Origin: an uncultured Clostridia bacterium
GTDB taxonomy: Bacteria; Bacillota; Clostridia; TANB77; CAG-508
Assembly: GCA_944392545.1 (NCBI GenBank)
Contig: CALXWW010000007.1
Location: 1-64,000, forward strand
Direction: 5' to 3'
DNA length: 64,000 bases
Position numbers and translations under genes: made by a program. Positions 6,860 to 18,200 of the stretch are shown piece after piece. Under the pieces are notes generated by a model. The model did not search any database and was not told the origin of the DNA. It saw only the letters and a list, made by a program, of their open reading frames with translations. The stretch's first letter is position 1, and each line of letters begins with the position of its first letter.

Positions 6860-9800
6860 TTATTCAACACTTTTTAAACTCTCTATCATATCTATTTTCT
6901 TTAATGAAAAATATGTTACTACATTTACGATAATTGCAAATACTACAGTTATTACTATTCCTAAAACATAGCTCAATATTTGAATATCCGGATCAAACAT
7001 TGTTATATCCAACTCACATGTTTTTAATACATATGTTGTTAAAACATTTCCTCCAAATAATCCTACAATTATTCCTATTATTGTAAGGATTATTGTTTCT
7101 CTTCCTATATAGCTATACACTTCCTTATCATAAAATCCTAATACTTTTATTGTTGCAAGTTCTCTTATTCTTTCGCTAATATTTGCATTTAATAAGTTAT
7201 ATAACACTACAAGTGCTAAAAGTCCTGCTGCTATAATTAATACCCAGACTACTGTATCCATGTTATCCATCACAGTTGCAAACATATCCTCTGTTGAAGA
7301 TGTAAAGCTTACACCTGATATATAATCTGAATTGCTTAATAATTTTTTTCCTAACTCATCTTCTTGTTTCTCTGTCAATTCATTTGTTATTGCATATACA
7401 TAGTTTGATTCTATTCTTGTATCATATATTTCGTTATATAATTCTGGCGTCATATATATATAGTGCATAATATAATTTTCTGTTATATTTGCTACTTGTA
7501 CTTCACTTCTATCTCCATCTGAATTTTCAAGAGTTATTGTATCTCCCTTTTTTATATCTAGTAATTGTGATAATTTCTCTGTTATAACTACTCCACTATT
7601 ATCTAAAGTATATGTGTTATCTTGATTTCTTCTACCTCTTAAAGTTATAAATTCATTTAATTTAGTTATATCGTTTGGTACTATTAATTGTATACTTTGA
7701 TTGTTATCATCTTTTATTATTTTTACAGATTGCAAATTTACACTTAAAACATTTGTAATTTGTTCATTTGATAAAAGTTCTTCTTCTATTTTTGTTAAAT
7801 TATCACCATATTTTTCTTCTTTTAAAGAAATACCTATATTATATTTATCTATTTCTCCATATTGCTTTGGTATCATTCTTGATATTGAGTCTCTTAATGC
7901 AAATCCTGCAATAATTAAAGAGGTACAACCGCATACTCCTATAATTGTCATCATAAATCTCTTTTTATACCTAAATACATTTCTTGCTGTAACTTTTGCT
8001 GTAAAATTAAACCTTTTCCAAATAAATGGTATTTTTTCTAAAATTACTCTTTTGCCTGGTTTTGGTGACTTTGGCCTCATAAGTGTTGCTGGATTATGTC
8101 TTAATTGTCTTGCACATGTGTATATAGTTGATCCAAGTGTACATATTAAAGCTGCTGCTATTCCAAGTGTTGCTATGTTCCAGTTAAATTGTAGTATTAC
8201 GTCTGGAACTTCATATACCATTGCATACATATCTGCAATTATTTTTGGAATCAAATTAAATCCTATAAATATACCTATTATTCCACCAACCACAGTTGCT
8301 ATAAGTGCATAAATTATATATTTTCTTGATATTTGTATTTTACTATAGCCTAATGCTTTAAATGTACCTATTTGTACTCTTTCTTCTTCTACCATTCTAG
8401 CCATAGAAGTTAAACTCATTAATGCTGCTACCAAGAAAAATACAACCGGGAACACTTCTGCTAAACTAGCTACTCTATCTGTATCTTGTACATAACTTGC
8501 ATATCCTGTATTTGTATTTCTATCTAATACATACCATTCTGGTCTTTTTAATTCCTTTAAATCTTCTTTTGCCTTTAATAATTTTTCTTCAGCTTTTTCT
8601 ATTTCTTTTTCGAATTCTTTTCTTGCTTTTTCTAGTTCCTTTTCTCCATCTTTTAATTCTTTTTCTGCTTCTTCTATCTCTTTTTCTGCTTCATTTAAAG
8701 TATAGTATGTAGAGTTTTTTGTACTCTGTAACTCTTCTTGTGCAACTTCTAATTCTTTTTCTGCCTCTTCTATTTTATTTTCTCCATTACTTAATTCGTT
8801 TTTTGCTGTTTTTATACCATTTTCTATCGTTTTTATAGTAGCAGATATATTAGTTATTCCTTGGTTTTCTAGCTCATTTTCTATTTGTTCTATAGTTTTT
8901 TGCAAAGTTTGCACTTTTATATTAACTTCATTTATTTGAACTTGTATAGCATTTTTCTCTTCTTCTGTTTCTGCAGTTTGTAATTCATTATTTAAGCTTT
9001 CTAATGTTTCATTCGCTATCTTTAAATTACTTTCTAAAGTTTTTAACTGTTTTTGAGTTTCTTTTAAAGTTTCAAGCTGCTTTTGATATTCTTCTATTTG
9101 TTTTTCTGCATCTGCCTTCTGTTTTTCAAAATTTTCTTTTTGTTCTTGTAATTCTTCTTTTCCTTGCTTTATTTTTTCTTCTGCAGCTGCAAACTCACTA
9201 TATGCTATATTTCTATTAGATTCTATTTCAGCTTTGCCATCTTCTATTTCTCTTTTGCCATCATCAATTTCCTTTTGAGCATCTGCTAATTCCTTTTTAG
9301 CTTTTGATTTTTCCTCATCTAATTCTTTCTCTGCATCTTGTATTTTAGAATTTGCACTTTCGTATAACTCGTTATATCTTGCTTCTCTTCGTTCTTCTGA
9401 AATTGCTTCTAAATCATCTTTTACTGCTTCTATTGTATCATCATATTTATTGCTTGTTGTATTTAGTTCTTTTGCACCATTTACAGTTATGTATATATTT
9501 GTATACATATCAATATCTATATTTTCTTTTGGTATATATACATAGTAATCTATCATACCACTACCTAATTTAGTACTTCCCCTATCAGTAGATATGTATA
9601 GTGGCGACTTAACAGTTCCTACTATTGTAACTTCGTTATTTTTTAATAACTTTACTTCTTCACCATCATCATTTGTTACATCCTCTGCTTCTATTTCTAT
9701 GCTGTCTCCTATAGAATAGTCTGTGCCTAATAAAAAGTTTTCTTCTACCACGCACTCATTCTCGTTTTCTGGTAATCTTCCATCTACTAAATTTAATTTG

Positions 9801-10150
9801 TTTATTTCTTTAGAAAAAGTTTCTAATTTTACAACAAATTCTTCTTCTCCCACACTGACTATTGCATCTGTTTGATATGCGCCTTCTACGTTAGCCACAT
9901 TTTCTACATTTTTTATTGCATCTATATCGTCATCTGTAAGTCCTAATGTTGAGATTACTTGTATATCCATAACGTCTAACGAATCGAAATATTCGTCTAA
10001 AGTTTCTTTCATATCTGGACTTGCTGCCCTTAAGCCAGCAAAAAATCCTACACCTAATAATACAATAAGGAGTATTGAAATAAATCTTTTATATGAATTT
10101 TTAATTTCTTTTATTCCGTCTTTTATTAGTGCAGTTTTCAACTTTTTCAC
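6860..10150 (-). CDS. Large FtsX/MacB-type ABC permease with coiled-coil domain
   Basis: 1096-residue membrane subunit of an ABC exporter or mechanotransmission complex whose ATPase is the adjacent upstream gene. Layout: one membrane helix near residues 22-42; a MacB-like extracellular region to about 250; a long Glu/Lys-rich coiled coil from about 250 to 540; three helices of a first FtsX domain around 565-700; another helix near 745-765 with a second extracellular domain; three helices of a second FtsX domain at about 965-1090. This duplicated architecture occurs in Firmicutes antimicrobial-peptide or lipoprotein-type systems; the cargo is unknown. The coiled coil could reach far into the cell wall. 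No in-frame CGG in 1096 codons. Confidence 0.85.
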   Translation of the reverse strand: MKKLKTALIKDGIKEIKNSYKRFISILLIVLLGVGFFAGLRAASPDMKETLDEYFDSLDVMDIQVISTLGLTDDDIDAIKNVENVANVEGAYQTDAIVSVGEEEFVVKLETFSKEINKLNLVDGRLPENENECVVEENFLLGTDYSIGDSIEIEAEDVTNDDGEEVKLLKNNEVTIVGTVKSPLYISTDRGSTKLGSGMIDYYVYIPKENIDIDMYTNIYITVNGAKELNTTSNKYDDTIEAVKDDLEAISEERREARYNELYESANSKIQDAEKELDEEKSKAKKELADAQKEIDDGKREIEDGKAEIESNRNIAYSEFAAAEEKIKQGKEELQEQKENFEKQKADAEKQIEEYQKQLETLKETQKQLKTLESNLKIANETLESLNNELQTAETEEEKNAIQVQINEVNIKVQTLQKTIEQIENELENQGITNISATIKTIENGIKTAKNELSNGENKIEEAEKELEVAQEELQSTKNSTYYTLNEAEKEIEEAEKELKDGEKELEKARKEFEKEIEKAEEKLLKAKEDLKELKRPEWYVLDRNTNTGYASYVQDTDRVASLAEVFPVVFFLVAALMSLTSMARMVEEERVQIGTFKALGYSKIQISRKYIIYALIATVVGGIIGIFIGFNLIPKIIADMYAMVYEVPDVILQFNWNIATLGIAAALICTLGSTIYTCARQLRHNPATLMRPKSPKPGKRVILEKIPFIWKRFNFTAKVTARNVFRYKKRFMMTIIGVCGCTSLIIAGFALRDSISRMIPKQYGEIDKYNIGISLKEEKYGDNLTKIEEELLSNEQITNVLSVNLQSVKIIKDDNNQSIQLIVPNDITKLNEFITLRGRRNQDNTYTLDNSGVVITEKLSQLLDIKKGDTITLENSDGDRSEVQVANITENYIMHYIYMTPELYNEIYDTRIESNYVYAITNELTEKQEDELGKKLLSNSDYISGVSFTSSTEDMFATVMDNMDTVVWVLIIAAGLLALVVLYNLLNANISERIRELATIKVLGFYDKEVYSYIGRETIILTIIGIIVGLFGGNVLTTYVLKTCELDITMFDPDIQILSYVLGIVITVVFAIIVNVVTYFSLKKIDMIESLKSVE

Positions 10151-10166
10151 CTCATTTATATATTAT

Positions 10167-10869
10167 CTACCACTCTATTTCAGATATTGGGGTAGGATTT
10201 GGATTTTCTTGAATATCAAATGCAGTTCCATTTTTAAAGTGTATTACCCTATCTGCCATGGGTGTTAATGCACTGTTATGCGTAATTATTACAACTGTCA
10301 TTTTTTCTTTTCTACATGTATCTTGTAATAACTGTAAAATTTGTTTTCCTGTTTTATAGTCTAATGCACCTGTTGGCTCATCACATAATAGTAGTTTTGG
10401 ATTTTTAGCTATTGCTCTTGCTATTGCAACTCTTTGTTGCTCTCCTCCTGATAGTTGTGATGGAAAATTCTTTAATCTATTTTTTAAACCTACTTTTTCT
10501 AGTATTGCTTTTGGATTTAGTGGATGCTTGCATATTTGAGTAGCAAGTTCTACATTTTCTAGTGCTGTTAGGTTTGGTACTAGGTTATAGAATTGAAACA
10601 CAAAACCTATATCTTCTCTTCTATATTTTGTTAATTCTTTTTTCTTAAACTTACTTATATTTTTTCCATCAATTATTACTACTCCTGAAGTAGCACTATC
10701 CATACCTCCGAAGTATATTAAGAGCTGTCGTTTTTCCAGCGCCACTTGGTCCTACTATTACAACTAATTCTCCTTTTTCTATCTCAAAATTAGTTTTATC
10801 AAGTGCTTTTATTACAACTTCTCCCATTTTATATTCTTTTACTACATCCTTGAATTCTATATATGGCAT
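10167..10869 (-). CDS. LolD/MacB-type ABC ATPase, one +1 recoding site
   Basis: ATPase partner of the neighbouring FtsX-family permease. Walker [10 protein letters not shown] is followed by ALNIL and then an in-frame CGG (10710-10708). Conventional translation ends four codons later (RRYG-stop). Skipping C10710 gives [17 protein letters not shown] and the rest of the protein: Q-loop [10 protein letters not shown], signature [14 protein letters not shown], Walker [13 protein letters not shown] and H-loop IITHNS. The LGGMD glycine pair is nearly invariant in this subfamily. Total 233 residues from ATG 10869, which has AAAGGTG 6 nt upstream; a GTG 9 nt earlier overlaps the RBS. The stop is 17 bp from the permease start. 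Confidence 0.92.
10707..10710 (-). other. CGGA recoding site in the ABC ATPase
   Basis: On the - strand: CTT CGGA GGT ATG. Four-base glycine decoding restores L-G-G-M-D after Walker A. The conventional frame would truncate the ATPase before its signature motif and Walker B. Confidence 0.88.
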
Positions 10870-10902
10870 TTGGTTCACCTTTCCTTGTCTTGAAAGTTAT
10901 TT

Positions 10903-10957
10903 AAGGAGAGTAAATAAATATAGATAATTATGCTATCTATATAATGTACTCTCCCCT
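10903..10957. repeat. Long inverted repeat between dnaE and the ABC genes
   Basis: GGAGAGTA (about 10905) pairs with TACTCTCC (about 10956), and inside it TATAGATA pairs with TATCTATA, giving an imperfect stem of some 20 bp. It has no T-run on the - strand, on which both neighbours are read, and a T-rich flank on +. It may be an mRNA structure between units or an operator. No gene seen in 10870-11066. Confidence 0.45.
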
Positions 10958-11066
10958 ATATTTTTCTTATTTATTTTCCTTTTACTTATTAATAATTGTA
11001 TACTATAATTTTAATTTTTTCAATATGGCTTTCGTATTTTTCTATATTTAATATTTATTCTATTTT

Positions 11067-14000
11067 TTATATTTGCTCTATTCTAGCATTTTCATTTCCT
11101 ATAATATCTTTAAATTCTTCTAATGTTCCATTTGCTAGGTATATCCCTCCTGCCATATCTTTTCTTTCTCCATTTATTATTTCAACTTGAATGTTATTTC
11201 TTTCTCCTGTAAAGAACTTTATAGCACCACGTAACTTTTCTTTTTGGTTGTCGTCTATATTAGTTATATCTAAAATTAATACATTTTTCTTTTGCTCTCC
11301 AAATTCTTTTATATCCCTTGCTACTATTTTTGTCTCTTCATCTTCTCTAATGCTTAATCTTCCTTCTACTAAAACTATATTATCCTCTATCAAGATATTT
11401 GAACAATTTTGATAACAACTTTCAAATACTATTACTTCTGTTGGTCCATATAAATCTTCAATTGTAACAAATGCCATTACTTTATTTGTTTTTGTAAATT
11501 TCTTTTTTACACTAGATATTATTCCTGCATATTTAACAAATTGTCCATCTTGAAGTCTCTCATTCATACTTATATTTGCTTCTATTTCTGCTGATTTTTC
11601 TTCTCCTTCTATTGCTTCTGAACCTAAACTACTAGCATTCTGTGCCTCTCTCATTTGAGCAGTGTTAACATTAGTTTGCATTTCTATTTGACTTCTCAAT
11701 TTATCTAAAGGATGCCCTGAAATATATAGTCCAAGCATTTCTTTTTCCATTGAAAGTAATTCTCTCTCATTAAATTCTGGCATTATTTTATATGTATACT
11801 TTAATTCTTTTATTGCTTCTTGGCTCTCTCCTCCTAAGTCAAACATACTTACTTGTCCATCGAAACTTTTTTTAGAACTATCTGAAATAGAATCTACAAT
11901 CGATTCAAATGATTCAAGTAAAGTTCTTCTTGTTTGTTCAAAATTATCAAATGTTCCTGCTTTTATTAAACTCTCTATGCACTTTTTATTAACTGAAGCA
12001 TTTGCAATTCTTTCACAAAATGATGCAAAATCTTTAAATTCTCCATTTCTATTTCTTTCTGACACTATTTCGTCAACTGCTGCAACTCCAACATTTTTAA
12101 CACTACCAAGTCCAAAACGTATTTTATTTCCATCAACTGTAAATCTTGTATAACTTTTATTTATATCTGGTTTTAGTATTTCTATATTAAGCCTTTTGCA
12201 CTCATCTATATATGCTGGTATTTTATCTAAATTTCCTAAAAAGCTATTAAGCATTGCTGCCATAAACTCTGCTGGATAATATGTTTTTAAATATGCTGTT
12301 TGATATGAAAGGACTGCATATGCTGCTGCATGTGATTTATTAAATGCATATTTTGCAAACTCTGCCATTTCATCAAATATCGTATTTGCTGATTCTGCAT
12401 CAATTCCGTTTCTTACACACCCTGGTACTATAATATTTCCATTTTCGTCTACTTGTCCATTTATGAATATCTCACGTTCTTTTGCCATTACGTCTAGTTT
12501 TTTCTTCCCCATTGCACGTCTTACTAAATCGGCTCTACCTAGTGAGTAACCTGCTAGATCTCTTACTATTTGCATAACTTGTTCTTGATATACCATACAG
12601 CCATAAGTTACATTTAGTATTGGCTTTAGTCTTTCATGTGTATATACTGCATGATCTGGGTCTTTTTTATTTGCTATATATCTTGGTATTTGGTCCATAG
12701 GGCCTGGTCTATAAAGAGATACTCCCGCTATAATATCTTCTAAACAGTCTGGTTTCAATTCTTTCATGAAGTTTGTCATACCTTGACTTTCAAATTGGAA
12801 TATTCCAACTGAATTTCCTTCTTGCCACTGTTTATATACGGTTGGGTCACTCATATCTTTATCGAATTCTACATCTATTCCTCTGTTTTGTTTTACTAAA
12901 TCTTTTGTATCTTGTATAACTGTAAGCGTTCTTAGTCCCAAAAAGTCCATTTTTAGAAGTCCTAGTTCTTCTAATGTTGTCATTATATATTGAGTAGAAA
13001 TTGTATTATCTCTCATATACAAAGGTACATAAGTATCTACTGGCTCTTTTGTAATAACTATACCACATGCATGTGTTGATGCCTGCCTTGGCATTCCTTC
13101 TAATGCCATAGCTATATCTAGTAACTTCCTATATTCTTCATTTGTATCATATAGCTCTTTTAACTCCCTATTTTGTTCCATAGCTTTTTTTATAGTTATA
13201 TGAAGCTCATTTGGTACCATTTTAGCAAGTTTATCAGTTTCTGCATAAGATACATCTAATGCTCTACCAACATCACGAATTACCATTCTTGCAGACATCG
13301 TTCCAAACGTAATAATCTGTGACACATGGTCATGTCCATATTTTCTTCCTACATAATCTATTACTTCTTGTCTTCGTTCATAGCAAAAGTCAACATCAAA
13401 ATCGGGCATACTAATTCTTTCTGGATTTAGGAACCTTTCAAAGATTAGTCCATATTTAATTGGATCTATATCAGTAATCCCAATTGCATAAGCTACTATA
13501 GAACCAGCACCCGAACCACGACCTGGTCCTACTGGTATTCCATTTGATTTTGCATAATTTATATAATCCCAAACTATTAGGAAATAGTCCACATATCCCA
13601 TTTTGTTAATTACAGAAAGTTCATAATCTTTTCTTTCTATAATCTCTTTTGGTGTATTTTCTCCATAACGTTTTATAATTCCATCGTCTGTAAGTTTCTT
13701 TAAATAATCGAAATGTGTTTCAAATCCTTCTGGTACATCATAATTAGGCAGAATTGTATGTCCAAATTCAAATTCTACATTGCATTCATTTGCAATTTTT
13801 ATTGTATTTTCTATTGCATCTGGCACATTTGCAAAATATTCTTTCATTTCTTCTGGTGACTTTATGTATAACTCATCTGTCTCAAAACGCATTCTATCTT
13901 CATCAGTTATTCTTTTTCCTGTTTGAATGCAAAGTAACACTTCATGATTATATGCATCTTCCTTTTTTAAATAATGTGCATCATTTGTAGCAACAAGAGG

Positions 14001-14594
14001 AATATCAAGTTCACGCGAAAGTTGTACAAGCTTTTGATTAACTAGCACTTGCTCTTTTACTCCATTATTCTGAATTTCTAAGTAATAGTCCTTGCCAAAT
14101 ACTTCTTTAAACCAAGCTGCTACTCTTTTTGCTTCTTCCATATCATTTTTTAATATTGCTTGGTTTATTTCTCCAGCTAAGCAAGCACTACAACATATTA
14201 AATTTTCATGATATCTTTCTAATATTTCTTTATCTATACGAGGTTTATAGTAAAATCCTTCTGTAAAACTTAATGAAACAAGTTTTGAAAGGTTCTTATA
14301 TCCTTCATTGTTTTTAGCAAGTAATATTAAATGGTTATATTTACTATCAAGTTCTGAATCTTTATCATGTCTTGATCGTGGTGCGACATATACTTCACAC
14401 CCTATGATTGGTTTTATTCCATTTGCTTTACAAGCTTTGTAAAAGTCGATAGCACCAAACATAACCCCATGGTCTGTAATTGCCATAGAATCCATTCCTA
14501 ACTCTTTTGCTCTTACAGGTAAGTCTTTTATCCTATTTGCACCATCTAATAAACTAAATTCACTATGCACATGTAAATGTACAAATTTGCCCAT
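11067..14594 (-). CDS. dnaE: DNA polymerase III alpha subunit, DnaE type
   Basis: Replicative or lagging-strand polymerase, 1175 residues, full length. N-terminal PHP domain begins HLHVHSEFSLLDGA; the palm has GPGRGSGAGSIVAYA and PDFDVDFCYERR with the catalytic aspartates; thumb and fingers follow (YGCMVYQEQVMQI, GRADLVRRAMGKK), then helix-hairpin-helix, OB fold and C-terminal region. Firmicutes normally also have PolC, which is not in this window. ATG 14594 has AAGGAG just upstream. The gene has no in-frame CGG over 1175 codons, including in arginine-rich catalytic motifs, where CGT and AGA are used. Confidence 0.96.
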   Translation of the reverse strand: MGKFVHLHVHSEFSLLDGANRIKDLPVRAKELGMDSMAITDHGVMFGAIDFYKACKANGIKPIIGCEVYVAPRSRHDKDSELDSKYNHLILLAKNNEGYKNLSKLVSLSFTEGFYYKPRIDKEILERYHENLICCSACLAGEINQAILKNDMEEAKRVAAWFKEVFGKDYYLEIQNNGVKEQVLVNQKLVQLSRELDIPLVATNDAHYLKKEDAYNHEVLLCIQTGKRITDEDRMRFETDELYIKSPEEMKEYFANVPDAIENTIKIANECNVEFEFGHTILPNYDVPEGFETHFDYLKKLTDDGIIKRYGENTPKEIIERKDYELSVINKMGYVDYFLIVWDYINYAKSNGIPVGPGRGSGAGSIVAYAIGITDIDPIKYGLIFERFLNPERISMPDFDVDFCYERRQEVIDYVGRKYGHDHVSQIITFGTMSARMVIRDVGRALDVSYAETDKLAKMVPNELHITIKKAMEQNRELKELYDTNEEYRKLLDIAMALEGMPRQASTHACGIVITKEPVDTYVPLYMRDNTISTQYIMTTLEELGLLKMDFLGLRTLTVIQDTKDLVKQNRGIDVEFDKDMSDPTVYKQWQEGNSVGIFQFESQGMTNFMKELKPDCLEDIIAGVSLYRPGPMDQIPRYIANKKDPDHAVYTHERLKPILNVTYGCMVYQEQVMQIVRDLAGYSLGRADLVRRAMGKKKLDVMAKEREIFINGQVDENGNIIVPGCVRNGIDAESANTIFDEMAEFAKYAFNKSHAAAYAVLSYQTAYLKTYYPAEFMAAMLNSFLGNLDKIPAYIDECKRLNIEILKPDINKSYTRFTVDGNKIRFGLGSVKNVGVAAVDEIVSERNRNGEFKDFASFCERIANASVNKKCIESLIKAGTFDNFEQTRRTLLESFESIVDSISDSSKKSFDGQVSMFDLGGESQEAIKELKYTYKIMPEFNERELLSMEKEMLGLYISGHPLDKLRSQIEMQTNVNTAQMREAQNASSLGSEAIEGEEKSAEIEANISMNERLQDGQFVKYAGIISSVKKKFTKTNKVMAFVTIEDLYGPTEVIVFESCYQNCSNILIEDNIVLVEGRLSIREDEETKIVARDIKEFGEQKKNVLILDITNIDDNQKEKLRGAIKFFTGERNNIQVEIINGERKDMAGGIYLANGTLEEFKDIIGNENARIEQI

Positions 14595-14685
14595 TTTAAT
14601 TCTCCTTTAATCTTGTATAAATTACTTTACATTTCGTTTTGCATTATATCACACTAATTATCATTTTACAATTATGCAAAATGAG

Positions 14686-14742
14686 ACTTGTCTATATAAT
14701 TATTTATTATAATTACATAGATAAGCCTCATTTTGTTATTTT
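14686..14742 (-). terminator. Terminator after the coiled-coil gene
   Basis: AAAATGAG (near 14735, read on -) pairs with CTCATTTT (near 14686), with a long AT-rich interior stem TATCTATGTAATTAT against ATAATTATATAGACA. It lies between the stop at 14752 and the dnaE start. Confidence 0.65.
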
Positions 14743-14751
14743 ACATTGGAA

Positions 14752-15138
14752 TTAATTAGCCAAAATCTTCTTTAATTCTTCATCATGAATTTTAGAAGTT
14801 TTTTCTAATTCTGAAATTTTAAATGAATTAATTTCTACTTTTTTATCAGTAGCTTCTTGATTGACTTTTATTTGATTAGTAGTTTCAACATTCATGTTGT
14901 ATCCATCAAACAAAGCTGGAATTTGATTTGATAATTTGTCTTCAATAAGAATTAGGTATCTTTTAATTTCTGTTAGTTGTTCTGTATGTTCATCTATTTT
15001 AGCGTTTATGCTACTTACTTCTGTCTCTAACTTGTTTACTTTAATATTTAAGTTACTTACTTCTGAAGTTAGATTATTTACTTTAGAATTTAATCCATTT
15101 ATTGCAGCTGTAGTATTTTCTTCAAATTCTTTGCTCAT
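14752..15138 (-). CDS. Coiled-coil protein, function unknown
   Basis: 128 residues, almost wholly heptad-like: repeated N-x-L/V-x-S-x-V-x-x-L segments (residues about 12-60), then a less regular half. No signal peptide, membrane helix or enzymatic motif. RBS AGGAGG precedes the ATG. It resembles the many small structural coiled-coil proteins of Firmicutes; partner unknown. It sits alone between dnaE and addA with terminators on both sides. Confidence 0.6.
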   Translation of the reverse strand: MSKEFEENTTAAINGLNSKVNNLTSEVSNLNIKVNKLETEVSSINAKIDEHTEQLTEIKRYLILIEDKLSNQIPALFDGYNMNVETTNQIKVNQEATDKKVEINSFKISELEKTSKIHDEELKKILAN

Positions 15139-15223
15139 ATCTCTTTCCTCCTCTCCTTTAGCTTTCGGCTATTATATCATGTGTACTATCAGACTGCAAT
15201 CAGAATCGTTCGACAAATTTCTA

Positions 15224-15281
15224 CAAAAAATCAGCATAAGCTTTATCAATTATACTTAAATTAAACTTATGCTAATTTTTT
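15224..15281 (-). terminator. Terminator after addA
   Basis: On the - strand AATTAGCATAAGTTTAA pairs with TTATGCTGATTTTTT around an AT-rich loop; stem about 12 bp followed by a T-run. It begins 8 bp after the addA stop. Confidence 0.75.
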
Positions 15282-15288
15282 CACTATA

Positions 15289-18200
15289 TTATATATTTAA
15301 AGACCATATCATTGCTCTTGTTACTTTTTTTCTGGTTGCTTCTTCTAGAGCTTTTTTATATAACTCTAATTGTACTTTATATTTTTCCTCCAATACTTTT
15401 ATATCTCCATTTGGTACATAATCTGTTTTATAATCTACTAATATTAAATTGTCGTTTTTATCAATATAATATAAATCTATAACACCTTGTACTAATATTT
15501 TTTCATTTTCTTCTGCCTCTTCGTATATATCTTTTGCTGGTATATTTATATAAAATGGTGTTTCTTTATGTATTTCTTTCGCATTTTTCAAATCATTCCA
15601 TAATTCTGATTTTGTATAGTTATATAAAATGTTAACATTAATATTTTTTAATTCCTCTTCTGAAATAATATTTTTTTCTTTTAAGTTATATACAAAATTT
15701 TGTATTTCTTCTTTTGTATATTCTATTTTCTCATCTAGCTTTTGTACACATAAATGAAGTAATGTACCTTTTTCTGCTGCTGTAAATATATGTTTTTCTT
15801 TCAAAAATTTAGGTTCTATTTCTAATTTGTTTTCTTTGCCTTTATTTCTTAGCTCTTTAATAAGATCTTCTATGTCTTTTTCTTGTTCTAATTCTTTTAG
15901 TTTAGTAACAGAAGTTTTTGCTTGAATTTTAGAAGATTCAATATATTTATACTTCCAATTTAATCTATCTAAGATTTCTTTATCTATTTTTTTATTTTTC
16001 ACTTTTTTATTAATCTCTTCTTTTATATCTGCGTTTTTTTCTTCCTCTCTTCTTAATCTTGAAACTAAATTTTGTTTATTGTATGTGTATAAGTTTATAA
16101 TATTTCCATTATTATTTTTGTATACTAATTCTAACCAATCTAAATATGAAGTAAATTTTTCTACTAATTCAGCTGGTATTTTTTCATTGTTAGTATTAAA
16201 AATAGATAAAAGTTTTTCTTTGTTCTCTAATGATTTTTTTAAATCTCTACTTAAACCAGTTATTATTAATTTTTCTTTTGCTCTAGTAAGTGCAACATAT
16301 AACACTCTCATTTCTTCTGAAATTGTTTCTCTTCTTATTTTTAATTTTATTGCTTCTTTTGTTAAAGTTGAATATTCTATTCTTCTTTCTGAATCTATAT
16401 ATTGAATTCCTATTCCTATTTCTTGGTGAAGTAATATCGAACGATTCAAATCCTGCATGTTGAATCGTTTCCCTGTACCTGCTAAGAATACTACTGGAAA
16501 TTCTAATCCTTTACTTTTATGTATACTCATTATTCTAATTACATCATCGTTTTCTCCTATAATTTTTGCTGATGATGCATCTTTACTACTATTTTTTACT
16601 TTATTAATAAAGTTTATAAAATTAAATAGTCCTTTAAAACTTGCTACTTCATATTGTTTAGCTTTTTCAAATAGTAATTTTAAATTTGCTTGTCTTAAAT
16701 CTCCATTTGGTAATAACCCTACATAGTTATAGAATCCTGTATCTATGTAAAGTTTCCAAATGAACTCATTTAATGCCATGTATTTTTCTTCTGACTTCCA
16801 CCTATTTATATTTTCTATAACATTATCTATCTTATGTCTTAATGTAGCTTCTACACTAATTCTAGCTTTTAACATAGCTTCGTAATAATTGCATTTGTTA
16901 TCTACAAGCCTAATCTCAATTAAGTCATTATCATTAAAATCAAATATGCTAGAACGAAGAACCGCAACAAGTGGAATATCTTGCATAGGGTTGTCTATTA
17001 TTCTTAGCAAATTCATTATTGTTTCAACTTCCATTGTTTCTAAATATGTATCTGAAGAATCACTAAAAACTGGCAAATTAAGTTCAGAAATTTCTTTTTC
17101 GTATATTGGTGCTAAAATAGAAGTAGCTCTTAATAAAATACATATATCTCTTGGTTTTACCTTTCTATATATTTTATCTTTTTTATCATAAATGTGATAA
17201 TCACTTTTTAATAGTTCTTCAACTTTTTTAGCCACAAATCTTGCTTCTAATACAGATTCTTCTATTCTTTCATCATTCTCATTTTCTGAACTATTTTCCA
17301 TTTCTTCTAATTCATCTTTTCTTGTATATATGTCATCATCATTTTCTTCTTTTAAATCTATTATATGTAATTCTGCTTTTCCTGCATAATCTATACTTTC
17401 AGTTGGCACTTCATAATTCGCACCATAATTCAAATATTCTTTACTATTATATTCTATATTTCCTAACTGCTTGCTCATAATATTTTCAAAAACCTGATTT
17501 GTAATATTTAGTATGCTTTCTCTACTTCTAAAGTTTTTAAACAATTGTATTTTTAGTCCAGATTCATCTCGATTAGATTCAGTTTTCAATGAATATTTGT
17601 TGTATTTTTCTAAAAATAACTCTGGCCTTGCTTGCCTAAATTTATATATACTTTGCTTAACATCACCTACCATAAAAATGTTGTTTCCTCTTGATATACT
17701 TGTTAATAATTTTTCTTGTACTAAATTGCTATCTTGATACTCATCTATTGAAATTTCTTCAAATTTCTCTTGATATTTTTTTGCTATTTCTGTTGGCTCT
17801 TCTTTTTCATTAACTAATATTTTTAAAGCTAAATGTTCTATATCATTAAAATCAATAACATTTTTTTCTCTCTTTGCAAGCTTAAATTCGTTGCTAAATT
17901 CAAGTATTAAATTTTTTAGTGAATTTATTACTGGATACATATCAAATATATCTTTATTAGCTTCTGCAGAAGTGTATTGTAATATAATTCCATTAAACTC
18001 TTTCTTTATACTATCTCGAACATCTTTAGCTTCATTTTTTAAATCTAGTGTAACTTTTTTGTCAACCGGCCACTTTGTCCAACTCATTAAATTCATACTG
18101 TTATATGCTATATCCCAAGTGTCTAATTTAATAGCATTTAGATTGTTTATATCTTCTTCAAGTACCATAGAAAATTTTTCAAGTTCTGGAAATTTTAGTG

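Noticed and set aside
8497-9573. Open frames on + opposite the permease coiled coil
   Set aside because: Their translations are Leu/Phe/His-rich low-complexity shadows of Glu/Lys codons on -; no RBS.
15161-15290. Small gene downstream of addA
   Set aside because: Open frames there are short, lack an RBS, and the region is occupied by the addA terminator hairpin.
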